Shown here: positions 27,301 through 33,270 of the stretch, in pieces
Numbering within the stretch: position 1 is the stretch's first letter
Layout of the letters: each line of letters starts with the position of its first letter
DNA from: Proteobacteria bacterium UBA6921
GTDB lineage: Bacteria > Pseudomonadota > Gammaproteobacteria > SG8-11
NCBI GenBank assembly: GCA_002450895.1
Contig: DKAR01000036.1
Location: forward strand, 236 to 63,869
Length of the DNA stretch: 63,634 bases
Direction: 5' to 3'
Notes under the pieces: model-generated
What the model was told of the DNA's origin: nothing
Database searches by the model: none
The model's input: only the letters and a program-made list of their open reading frames with translations
Position numbers and translations under genes: made by a program

Positions 27301-28818
27301 TCGCTCGATGCACCATTGCACGCGAACGATGCCGGCGATCCGGTGTTCGTCGTCGCGCAGCACGGCGATCTGGACATGACGACGTGGACGAAGCAATCCT
27401 TTAAATCCGGATTGTGGCTTGCGAAGTCTGCCGAGATCGTGGCGGGACGAGACATTCTTGATCCGGACATCGCGATTCAACACGCCAATGTCGGCGATGT
27501 GAGCCAGATCGTGGCCGGACGCGATATTCGTTATGAGACCGAACGTGACTCGAAAACGCGGCGCATCGTTCCCAAAGGAATTGCCAGCCAGAAAAGCATC
27601 GTCGTTGATGGTCCCGGCGAGGTACTGGTTTCCGCCGGTCGCGATGTCGATCTGGGGGCGTCCAGTGCCGGTATCCTGACCCGCGGTGATGTCGTCAATC
27701 CGGCCTTGGCGGATAACGGAGCCAACCTGACGGTGCTTGCCGGTATTGGAACAGGCGCCGACTACGCCACGTTCATCGATACATACATCAACGGTCGTGA
27801 CGATTACCACGATGCATTGATCGCCTACATGCAGTCGCGCGGCGCGCTTGTCTATACCTACACCGACGCCGTTGCCCAATTCGATGTGTTGAGTCGATCC
27901 GAGCAAATGCCGTTTCTCGAACGCATCTTGTTCACGGAAATGCGTATTGCCGGGCGGGATGCGGCGACGAGCGGCAGCGGCGATTACTCGCGTGGGTACA
28001 CGGCGATCAGCGCATTGTTCCCGGATCCCGATGCACAAGGCCGACTCGCGCTGTATTTCAGTCGCGTCTATACCCTCGACGGTGGCGATATCAATCTGAT
28101 GGTGCCCGGTGGGGAAGTGAACGTGGGATTGGCCGCGCTCCCGACGTCGTTCGGTATCACCAAGAAGCCCGAAGAACTGGGTATCGTGACGCAGAGCACC
28201 GGCAGCGTGAATATCCTCGCGCGTGACGATGTGCTGGTGAACACGTCGCGCGTCTTCGCCGGGGATGGCGGGTCCATTCTGATCTGGTCATCCGAAGGTG
28301 ACATTGATGCGGGTCGCGGCGCCAAGACGGCCATCTCCGCGCCGCCGCCGGAAATCACTGTGGATCCGGCCACCGGACAAGCCAAGATTGTCTACAAGGC
28401 CGCGTTGAACGGCAGCGGCATTCGCGCGTTCGTTACCACGGAAGGTCGCGCTGCTGGTGATGTCGATTTGTTCGCACCGAGCGGCGTCATCAATGTGAAC
28501 GATGCCGGCATTGGTTCGGCCGGCAACATCACCATAGGCGCCACCGAAGTGATCGGGTCCGACAACATCGACGTCGGTGGCGTCGCAGTCGGTATTCCGT
28601 CCGTCGATACGAGCAGCCTGTCGTCCTCGTTGTCCGGCGTTGCCGCCGCGGGCGCGACCAAGAGCGCTGAACAAAATGCGAGCGACAGCGCAGGCGCTTC
28701 CGACAAATCGACAACGCCTATCGCAGACGCCGCCGTCAGCTTCCTTGAAGTGGAGGTGCTCGGTTTCGGCGAAGACGACGAAGAAGAAAAGAAAAAACGC
28801 GAGCAGGAATCCAAGTAG
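18388..28818 (+). CDS. Giant two-partner secretion exoprotein (TpsA, filamentous haemagglutinin family, 3476 aa)
   Basis: Secreted beta-helical surface protein. An extended signal peptide ends near residue 52 (HVSA/EP), with Met29 as an alternative start. The TPS secretion domain follows (about 65-320) with the diagnostic NWSSFNIGADAAVNFQQ (100-116) and the NPNRI motif in YLINPNRIVFG (149-153). Thousands of residues of Gly/Asp/Asn-rich imperfect repeats follow (for instance SGATVAADGSALFDVS), compatible with a right-handed beta-helix. The C-terminal part resembles the DUF3739 type of haemagglutinins, ending VSFLEVEVLGFGEDD and a charged tail rich in Glu and Lys. There is no membrane helix or PEP-CTERM signal. 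Its likely exporter is the TpsB encoded at 9605-11284. The exact role (adhesion, Pi scavenging, biofilm) cannot be read. Confidence 0.92.
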   Translation: MSHSVVNQSLTARAQARPGKRRLPPEFRMRRCFALTLSAMAAIACAPSHVSAEPANTALPTACGNGNCGGKQWVTLGSASASVQNNQMNVVVQGQTAVLNWSSFNIGADAAVNFQQDNATAVAINKIVTENPTEIFGQLTANGQIYLINPNRIVFGKTAKVDVGGLVASTLELTDEALKDGIAGAIHNLGPDGKPVPAFVATYDSSGHVVNGDIEIQQGASLKSADGGRILVFAPNVVNRGDINTPNGQTILAAGSKIYLAAAQADGNREDSDVAGLVVEVDVSEINNDELTKFLHGETTQLLLGSVNNYGSINADVGNISLVGLAVNQSGRVTAKTSVRRNGTILLRAGDGIAAGNVGANGGNLSNYSPRGGLVTLGAGSVTEIIPDSADTSATADVVEQPKSRIDLRGHSVHLLGDAHVTATSGDVTITAQQDPSQTLATQADNDSRVFIDDGAVIDVSGAAVSLSADRATVTVQLQSEQLKDSPEQRDSVVKGEYVTVDIRQTGVNADGSTWVGTPLADITGAIQAVNRTVDERSVEGGTITIRSQGDVIVSAGATLDISGGRKDYEAGVIHTTKLVSDGKLYDIGAADPNRHYDGIAGQYTQSSAKWGQSKTWSMLGEVGTYSAAFTQGADAGQLNIDTSRMILDGKVRADVVKGDYQNDSQSRPGNVSEDVWSELPSSMAAQGTFVFGNTAQDTEPVHRYRGDDVVIEEQQLLSQLKDSGFDPTRDALPETLDHITIRPSLFSSDGVGSASIRSSETVTVAAGANVQMNAGSSLQLIGSTVTIDGNVSATGGNVSALAVKTGTNSLNEGHDVTLSHGASIDVSGSWVNDDPLIAGSTRDQRWINGGSVQLEAKLGNIVMESDSSIDASGSAWLKSDGKIKAGSGGKIDIVTESDGTSVTLDGELSAYGMSRGGSLSITTANSICISTGVCDGLAKESVLTLVPDFFQQGGFGSYSLTSKFGGLVVAAGTELSPRQQNLVLDSGYRSSASGADLRTFSHLEERPAESRRATDLTLKSKSELRIESGAVIEADAGSKVSLSSTDRIYVDGTVQTHGGSIALTVSDYAGGDDVVANQAIWLGQNARLDVSGTTLLQPSPIGLRAGTVYDGGTVSLTANAGYVIAESGSLINVPGTQATLDLPDGNGGYTAVDVGSNAGTVRIKSAEGAVLEGSMEGHAGSATALGGTLAVTIDANNRGEPGEFTLTADKNHFSHDDRVIEVIDDVAQSALSGTTYETFGAAFSAPDAGHAGVSTVRTTMLDQGGFDALELTAKNLRTIPDQSNDNQVDLRAYGIVRVESDLNLDRRLVIDAPTLDVAADSVVLGAAYVAIGSREGLLTESAPTTTSDHSLTVNAQWLDVVGHSSIINTNDIALHAESDLRLRPVPSTNLEDNALAMTGSLTVAGHLELQADVVYPATFTDLTITAKDTAAPGSITVLPGDETHGVLSAGGALHLVANQIDQRGVLKAPLGVIDLQAHGTEAVPGNLVLAEGSVTSTSAEGQVIPAGQSEGGFDWVYNINSQTKLLFGGEFDPVPQQSIQLGGDNVALNDGAKLDASGGGDLQLYEWVNGLGGSRDILDPAVSPLSFAVLPTFGETIAPWDEHESGAFTSKSVGTTVYLEGVAGLPSGEYAVLPPRYALMPGAYLITELPNLRDRPAGQTGMLINGTPITTGYFGVAGTEQREDRTRGFSVVSSELLRDANDPHRPAEYTLTLASEFLAQQAADGAVVGRMPNDAGVVSIAAEDSLNLQAQLIGNAANGGRGAGVDIASANLVVTADGAGAADGGIPISADVLNGLGAESIFLGGRRSEGAEGTELNVISNNVTIASGANLVAPELILAARDTVVLADGATVSGAGESNQEGSNYVVNGDAAIMRVSGGAQSELVRHAASGNAGSIDVASGATVAADGSALFDVSKNLSFAGNIDVQGASLAVGAAQINLGDVPANTEGFNLASSTLIGINADELRLNGRQSINVFSAPIIEAQRLVLDTPLLEARAGSSDAVTQVHADEVILRNSTGSAVSSNPSAQTHGSLQISAGNADAAGEIEQGQGTVTVAGFDAVKLTSTGAIYGRDTGTLNTGAADVTLDAGVISGHRGSETTITTQGRVDIAASNTASSALADDAIGATLSINADTIHDDGRIVMASGAVNLHATGAYGVTLDPNGVIDVSGVVRDFTVTTRPSPGGNVEIVADSGNITLNAGSSISVAGAVTADGLGADAGSLTLRAPQGTVKVESDLDGSAQSDQRQGRATIDARRIDNLAALNLALNNAAFNDERVLRIREGDVDLDTDITAHRIDITVDGGALTVGNQNANVTLDASGNEGGHVRLAARDDVQVSSGVTIDASGSEGDGGNVELMSSEGVVQTEQGSTIDVSHGSEGDAQDGEVHARVNESVLLPLASGGTSAMELKGTVIGSPVIVEGVHVTSLDSVGGVIGDAEIANARGSADAFMANATPIEAALEKYGTDVELRPGVELVSSTDLTLNTPWDLIDWRYGGAPGVLTLRAAGDVNINQTLSDGMMFDWIAYASLPAAGPSWSYRIAAGADLASASPFGLAASSERTRTGSIAIAPGYVGTSIYDPTVQTAVRTGTGDVEMAAAGNVELGNAASVIYTAGTPVSGISASMRESLDYIWGFTAAFPENGGDIIVRAGGDMTGASSHHLVTEWLWRMGSDAATTGEMPTAWGIQFDQFTDGIGALGGGNVTLVAARDIDNVSAAIPTVGVPLGATPADNELHVTGGGILRVEAGRDIYGGMYFVGAGQGMLAAGGDIARAAGDSNGASYLKIALGDAEVGVSARGSIDVGSVFNPTIIPQSQSAGAYGFDPTIDFLTYQPDSRADFTAIAGAVHYHDSADATVNDARDGLYGVNDYTVQAELLRMLPPTLTMQALGGDIVVGGTGADNGSGKILKLAPAVSGQLELLAEGDVRLYDGILLSDTNPENLPTPEAPGRFFPASSDSLLTQLFAEYSPQFRSLDAPLHANDAGDPVFVVAQHGDLDMTTWTKQSFKSGLWLAKSAEIVAGRDILDPDIAIQHANVGDVSQIVAGRDIRYETERDSKTRRIVPKGIASQKSIVVDGPGEVLVSAGRDVDLGASSAGILTRGDVVNPALADNGANLTVLAGIGTGADYATFIDTYINGRDDYHDALIAYMQSRGALVYTYTDAVAQFDVLSRSEQMPFLERILFTEMRIAGRDAATSGSGDYSRGYTAISALFPDPDAQGRLALYFSRVYTLDGGDINLMVPGGEVNVGLAALPTSFGITKKPEELGIVTQSTGSVNILARDDVLVNTSRVFAGDGGSILIWSSEGDIDAGRGAKTAISAPPPEITVDPATGQAKIVYKAALNGSGIRAFVTTEGRAAGDVDLFAPSGVINVNDAGIGSAGNITIGATEVIGSDNIDVGGVAVGIPSVDTSSLSSSLSGVAAAGATKSAEQNASDSAGASDKSTTPIADAAVSFLEVEVLGFGEDDEEEKKKREQESK

Positions 28819-28836
28819 TCCGTATCGCGGGGTGTC

Positions 28837-29376
28837 GTGGTGCGCAGTCCTTACTCAACCGGTCGCGAAGTCGCGTCGTTCGTCCTGATATTCGCAGGAT
28901 GTTTCGTCGCGATGCAGCTCACGTACACACTGGCACGCGAGTATGACGTCGTCGAGCGCGCGGTGGTTGATATTGCGACCGTGTTGCCGAGTGCCCACAT
29001 CATTTCCGCGCTTACGCCTGACGAGCAGGTGCGTGCTGAAGGCGCGCGACTGATTTCTCCCAACGTGCGCCTGTCCGTGCTCAACGGATGTGAAGGCACC
29101 GAGTGCCTGCTGTTGTTGTTCGCAGCAATCATTGCGCATCGCGCCGCCGCTCGCGACAAGGCAGCGGCTCTCGCGGCGGGATTTCTGCTCGTGTATGGCA
29201 TCAATCAGATGCGCATCGTCACGCTGTTCTATGTGGTCCGTTATCGACACGACTGGTTTCCGATATTGCATGGATATATCGCGCCGCTGTTCGTCACGGG
29301 TGTCGCCGCGGTATTTTTCTACGTCTGGGTTGCCTGGGTCGCGCGACGGTCTTCGTTTTCACGGAATGTGTCATGA
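28837..29376 (+). CDS. Small exosortase-family membrane peptidase (XrtM/XrtH-like)
   Basis: 179 residues, polytopic, with the exosortase catalytic triad: C85 in NGCEGTEC, R126 in NQMRIVTL and H145 in LHGYIAP. Exosortases cut C-terminal sorting signals of exported proteins and pass them on for surface attachment. The compact size and NGCEG motif resemble the XrtM/XrtH-type enzymes rather than XrtA of exopolysaccharide clusters; the subclass is my judgement. It lies 18 bp after tpsA and overlaps the following membrane-protein gene by ATGA. GTG start at 28837, with a second GTG three bases on. Its substrate is not obvious, since TpsA has no sorting tail. Confidence 0.85.
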   Translation: MVRSPYSTGREVASFVLIFAGCFVAMQLTYTLAREYDVVERAVVDIATVLPSAHIISALTPDEQVRAEGARLISPNVRLSVLNGCEGTECLLLLFAAIIAHRAAARDKAAALAAGFLLVYGINQMRIVTLFYVVRYRHDWFPILHGYIAPLFVTGVAAVFFYVWVAWVARRSSFSRNVS

Positions 29377-30032
29377 AGCCGGTGCTGATCCGGGGAATCT
29401 GCGCGCTGGTTGTGCTGTTGTCCGCGGGGTATTGGTCGGCCGGAACTGTGGCGGCGCATCTGCTTCCATTGATGCAGTTTTCCATTCACCTGCTATTGCC
29501 GGATTTTGACGTTGTCCATCTTGGCGTCGAGCAGCCTGCGGGAGAAGCGTTCGTTGTTTTGACGGTTGAAAACGTGCGCCCGCTCTTTGTTGGTCGTTTC
29601 ATGCCGGCCGGAAATCTGTTTGATAGCTCTACGCTCGCCGCCCACGTCATGCTGCCGGCGATTGTGTGTTTCACCCTGTTAGTCACATGGCCAGTCAAAA
29701 CCGCAAGCATCTTGATGGCGCGATTGCTCTGTGGTTTGGCTGTATTGATTCTGGAGATTCCACTGGATGTTCCCGTGGTGTTGTCCGGAGCGATTGTCGA
29801 TTTTTTGACCGCGGCAAATCCCTACGCGAGCGGCGCCCCGCCCGCGGTGGTATTGGCGATGAACGTCCTCAATGGCGGTGGTCGCCTGCTGTTGGGTGTT
29901 GTGGCGGCGGCGAGCGCTGTCGTGCTGGTCCATGGGGACTCCTCGCCTGTCGCGAAAGATTCATCAAATCTTCACGAATCTTTTAAGAAAACACGCCATA
30001 GTCCGGATCGCAGTCGCCCTTCGCAGGGATAA
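29373..30032 (+). CDS. Membrane protein partner of the exosortase
   Basis: 219 residues. One N-terminal membrane segment (about 5-33) is followed by a periplasmic stretch of roughly 60 residues containing VVLTVENVRPLFVGRFMPAG, then three further hydrophobic helices (about 88-108, 112-135, 170-195) and a charged C-terminus. No enzymatic motif is visible. Its ATG overlaps the exosortase stop (TCATGA), so the two proteins are made together and probably act as a complex. Exosortases often travel with such accessory membrane proteins. Confidence 0.72.
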   Translation: MKPVLIRGICALVVLLSAGYWSAGTVAAHLLPLMQFSIHLLLPDFDVVHLGVEQPAGEAFVVLTVENVRPLFVGRFMPAGNLFDSSTLAAHVMLPAIVCFTLLVTWPVKTASILMARLLCGLAVLILEIPLDVPVVLSGAIVDFLTAANPYASGAPPAVVLAMNVLNGGGRLLLGVVAAASAVVLVHGDSSPVAKDSSNLHESFKKTRHSPDRSRPSQG

Positions 30033-30107
30033 ACGGCGGCCGCATGCGAGCGGGATGCTCGCTCCATATGCCTAAGGCACTGTTGGCTGTACCTCCCATA
30101 AGAAAGC

Positions 30108-30133
30108 GCGGGCGGCGTGAGCGCGCCGCCCGC
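30108..30133 (+). terminator. 10-bp G+C hairpin between the exosortase pair and the ExbB-fusion operon
   Basis: GCGGGCGGCG (30108-30117) pairs perfectly with CGCCGCCCGC (30124-30133) around a 6-base loop. It lacks a T run. It lies just before the PhoB box of the next operon and probably reduces read-through from the tpsA transcript. Confidence 0.5.
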
Positions 30134-30163
30134 CGAATAACACCTTCCCGGGCCCTCCCGTCG

Positions 30164-30197
30164 CTGTCACGGAACTGCAATACGTCCCGCCGATAAT
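30164..30197 (+). promoter_or_regulatory. PhoB box of the DUF2341-ExbB/ExbD/TonB/porin operon
   Basis: CTGTCAC-GGAA-CTGCAAT (30164-30181) has a perfect first unit and a second with 5 of 7 matches. GATAAT (30192-30197) starts exactly 10 bp later. The leader to the ATG at 30278 is about 74 nt and ends with AAGGA. Confidence 0.62.
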
Positions 30198-30277
30198 TCG
30201 TCCGCGCCGCGCGTTACAACCCGATGCGATGTTCCGCGGACGTTGCAGGCTGGCCCGAATCAACCAAGGACACTTTC

Positions 30278-32092
30278 ATGGCAAAACGACTCGCCGCGAC
30301 ACTCTTCCTGTTTTGCCTGGTTCCCTCGCTGGCACAGGCCTGGTGGAATGACAGCTGGGATTTTCGAAAACAGATCAGTATCGATACCAGTGTGACCGGC
30401 GCCGACATCAAGGGCGCGGTCAGCAATGTTCCGGTGCTCGTGCGCCTGCATACCGGAAACTTTCCGTATTTCAAGGACGCAAAGCCCGACGGTTCCGACC
30501 TGCGTTTTGTCGCCGGCGATGACAAAACGCCTTTGAAGTTTCATGTTGAAAGCTATGACTCGGTCAATGAGATCGCATTGATCTGGGTCAAGGTGCCCGG
30601 CGTACAGGGTAACAGCACCAGCGAAAAATTCTGGATGTACTACGGAAACGCGGATGCGCCGGCGGCGCCTGATGCCGGTGGCACCTGGGATACCCAACAA
30701 GCGCTGGCGCTTCATTTCGATGCGGACGCGGGTGCGCCGCAGGATCGCACCGCGTACGGCAATCACCCCGCCAGTTCGACGGCCGTGCGCAATCCCAATT
30801 CGCTCATCGGCGGCGGTGTGCGTTTCAGCGGCAGCGAGTCGATTGCCATCAATCCGTCGCCTTCGCTGTTGATGAAACCGGAATCGGGCTGGACTTTCGC
30901 GGCATGGATCAAGCCCCAGGGACCGCAACAGGAAACTGCCTTGCTGTACAGCCGCGACGGCAATGCCTCGCTGATGTTCGGAATCAAGGACGCGCGTCTG
31001 TTCGCACGCTATCGCAACGCGGACGGAAAGGTCGCAGAGATTCCGGCGGATGGAACGCTGAATCTCGGAACCTGGACCCACGTCGCGATGACGCTGGGCG
31101 CGGGACGCATTGCCATCTTCATTAATGGAAACGAAACAGCGTCGGCGAACGCGGTCCTTACCGAGAAGGGCGGCAAAATTATTATCGGCGCCAGCGAAGG
31201 CGCCAACTTCTTCATCGGCGAAATGGATGAAGTGGAAATTTCGAATATTGCGCGCAGCGCGGACTGGATCAAGCTCGCCGCGCGGGGTCAGGGTGCGGAA
31301 GGCACGCTGCTGCATTACGCGGAAGACGAGCAGAACAAGGGCGGTGGCGGAACGTCGTACTTCTCGGTCATTCTCCAGAACGTCACGATCGACGGTTGGG
31401 TGGTGATCGTTCTGCTGGCCGTCATGGCGGTCATAAGCTGGGTGGTGATGTTCGGCAAGGGCGTCGTGATCAATCGCGTGCGCCGCGACAATCGCGCGTT
31501 CCTGGATCAGTTCAAGAAGCTCGGCGCGCGTGATCCAGATGCGCTGGATGCAAAAGACTCCGAGGACGACAAGGAACTCGCCGGATCTCCGCTTTCGCAG
31601 GCGCTGTTTGGAAAGCATGATCATTTCCAGAGCTCGGCGCTCTATCACATCTATCACACTGGCATTCAGGAACTGCACTATCGCGTTGGCAAGGCGGTCG
31701 GAGCGCAGGCCGCCGGACTGTCACATCAGGCCGTGGATGCAATCCGTGCGTCGCTGGATGCCGCGGTCGTGCGTGAAACACAGAAGCTGAACAGCCAGAT
31801 GGTGTTGCTCACGATCGCCATTTCCGGGGGGCCGTTTCTCGGACTGTTGGGCACGGTCGTGGGCGTCATGATCACGTTCGCCGCGATTGCGGCCAGCGGT
31901 GACGTCAACATCAATGCCATCGCGCCAGGCATCGCGGCAGCTCTCGTTGCCACGGTCGCCGGACTCGCCGTCGCGATTCCTGCACTGTTTGGTTACAACT
32001 ACCTGTTGTCGCGGGTCAAGGAATGCGTCGCCGACATGCAGGTGTTCGTGGATGAGTTCGTAACGAAACTGGCGGAACACTACGGGCGCTAA
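30278..32092 (+). CDS. DUF2341-LamG-ExbB/TolQ fusion, proton-channel subunit with extracytoplasmic sensor
   Basis: 604 residues from the ATG at 30278 (AAGGA upstream). A signal peptide of about 22 residues (ending AQA/WW) is followed by a DUF2341 domain (about 55-150: VPVLVRLHTGNFPYF, LRFVAGDDKTPLKFHVE, FWMYYGNADA), then a LamG/concanavalin-like domain (about 165-355: GWTFAAWIKPQG, GTWTHVAMTLGAGRIAIFING, GEMDEVEISN). A membrane helix (about 380-408) leads into a complete MotA/TolQ/ExbB domain with the last two helices (QMVLLTIAISGGPFLGLLGTVVG and IAPGIAAALVATVAGLAVAIPA). ExbB normally has about 240 residues and no periplasmic lectin-like module. With ExbD and TonB it should form a proton-driven motor that energises an outer-membrane process. 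Confidence 0.9.
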   Translation: MAKRLAATLFLFCLVPSLAQAWWNDSWDFRKQISIDTSVTGADIKGAVSNVPVLVRLHTGNFPYFKDAKPDGSDLRFVAGDDKTPLKFHVESYDSVNEIALIWVKVPGVQGNSTSEKFWMYYGNADAPAAPDAGGTWDTQQALALHFDADAGAPQDRTAYGNHPASSTAVRNPNSLIGGGVRFSGSESIAINPSPSLLMKPESGWTFAAWIKPQGPQQETALLYSRDGNASLMFGIKDARLFARYRNADGKVAEIPADGTLNLGTWTHVAMTLGAGRIAIFINGNETASANAVLTEKGGKIIIGASEGANFFIGEMDEVEISNIARSADWIKLAARGQGAEGTLLHYAEDEQNKGGGGTSYFSVILQNVTIDGWVVIVLLAVMAVISWVVMFGKGVVINRVRRDNRAFLDQFKKLGARDPDALDAKDSEDDKELAGSPLSQALFGKHDHFQSSALYHIYHTGIQELHYRVGKAVGAQAAGLSHQAVDAIRASLDAAVVRETQKLNSQMVLLTIAISGGPFLGLLGTVVGVMITFAAIAASGDVNINAIAPGIAAALVATVAGLAVAIPALFGYNYLLSRVKECVADMQVFVDEFVTKLAEHYGR

Positions 32093-32134
32093 CGCGCTCG
32101 CCTGACTCCCGTCAACGCATATCAGGACCCGACA

Positions 32135-32539
32135 ATGCGCGCGCAAACCGAAGCCAATCTTTACGACGACATCAACATCACGCCGATGCTGGATCTGGCG
32201 TATGTGTTGTTGGTGATCTTCATCATCATGACGACTGCCACCGTGCAGGGAATCAAAGTCAATCTGCCGAAGGCCAGCGCGACGCCGAGCCTGCACAAGC
32301 CGCAGACCAAGGCGATCACCATTTCTCAGGACGGAACCATCTTTCTCGATACATACCCGGTGACGCTGAACGAGCTTGAGGCGCGACTGCAGAGTTACAA
32401 GGCGGTGAACCCGGATCTACCGGTCATTGTGAAAGGCGACGCGTCGATTCAATACCAGCGCGTTATCGAAGTCCTGGATTTGCTCGGTCGCCTGGAGATC
32501 ACGCAGCTCGGACTCGTGACCCAGCGCGTTGTTAAATAG
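32135..32539 (+). CDS. exbD: ExbD-family biopolymer transport protein
   Basis: 134 residues: short cytoplasmic N-terminus, one membrane helix (about 18-38) with the essential proton-carrying aspartate D20 in NITPMLDLAYVLLVIFII, and a periplasmic domain (about 45-134) with KAITISQDGTIFLD and PVIVKGDASIQYQRVIEVLDLLG. It works with the ExbB-type gene product 42 bp upstream to convert proton motive force into movement of TonB. The length is normal for ExbD. Confidence 0.94.
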   Translation: MRAQTEANLYDDINITPMLDLAYVLLVIFIIMTTATVQGIKVNLPKASATPSLHKPQTKAITISQDGTIFLDTYPVTLNELEARLQSYKAVNPDLPVIVKGDASIQYQRVIEVLDLLGRLEITQLGLVTQRVVK

Positions 32540-32559
32540 TTGATGATCGGCCGCGTCTC

Positions 32560-33219
32560 ATGACCACGCGCGCGCATTACAAAAAATACCTGCCCCAAAT
32601 AGCAGGCGGGACACTGGTCGTTGCGGTGCTTGCCGGTCTGATTGCGTTCATCCAGCACATGCTGAATTCATCGACACCGATCGGTAAAAAAGCCGTTCAA
32701 CAAATCACGCTGCTGCAGCCGCCACCGCCGCCGCCACCCCCGCCGAAAGTTGAGGAACCGCCGCCGGAGCCTGAAGTCGTCGAAGACAAAACGCCCGATC
32801 CAGATCCACAACAGACAGACAACACGGCGGATGACGTCCCGCCGGGCACGGATCTTGGTCTCGACGCTGACGGAGGTGCCGGCGGCGATCTGTTCGGTCT
32901 GGTCGGGCGCAAGGGCGGTCGTGATCTGATCGGCAGCCGCGGCAGCATGGAGGCGTGGTATGCGAACGTCATCAAGTCTGACGTGCAGGATCTTCTTTAC
33001 GAAGATCCCGCCGTGCGCAAAAAACGTTACGCCGTCGATGTGCGTTTCTGGATCGATCCGGAAGGACACGTAAAACGTTTTGAGTTGCTGCGAACGAGCG
33101 GCGACCGCGATATGGATGGCGCGCTGAAAACCGCGCTGCGAAATTTTTCCAAGGTGCGTGAACGTCCGCCGGAGGAATTGCCACGTTCCTTCACGATCCG
33201 CATCACATCACGTCTTTAG
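32560..33219 (+). CDS. tonB: TonB-family energy transducer
   Basis: 219 residues: cytoplasmic N-terminus, one membrane anchor (about 14-34), a Pro-rich periplasmic spacer with nine consecutive prolines near residue 54 and further PEP repeats, a Gly/Asp-rich linker, and a C-terminal TonB domain (about 130-219) with VDVRFWIDPEGHVKRFELLRTSGD and RSFTIRITSRL. It transmits energy from ExbB/ExbD to an outer-membrane partner. No TonB-dependent receptor gene is present in the window, so its client may be the TpsB pore, the porin encoded next, or a receptor elsewhere. Confidence 0.92.
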   Translation: MTTRAHYKKYLPQIAGGTLVVAVLAGLIAFIQHMLNSSTPIGKKAVQQITLLQPPPPPPPPPKVEEPPPEPEVVEDKTPDPDPQQTDNTADDVPPGTDLGLDADGGAGGDLFGLVGRKGGRDLIGSRGSMEAWYANVIKSDVQDLLYEDPAVRKKRYAVDVRFWIDPEGHVKRFELLRTSGDRDMDGALKTALRNFSKVRERPPEELPRSFTIRITSRL

Positions 33220-33270
33220 GAATTCGCCGTGCAGGCACGATTTCTGGAAACACAAAAAAAGGAACGACTT

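Noticed and set aside
18562..28814. Many minus-strand frames of 100-290 codons inside tpsA
   Set aside because: They mirror the repetitive Gly/Asp-rich tpsA sequence and carry no family signatures.
28740..28818. A PEP-CTERM-like sorting signal on TpsA
   Set aside because: The C-terminus is charged (Glu/Lys/Arg) without a hydrophobic helix.
30260..31678. Long open frame (472 codons) on the minus strand
   Set aside because: It lies wholly antisense to the DUF2341-LamG-ExbB gene, has no family motifs and a Arg/His-rich composition typical of antisense frames in G+C-rich genes.
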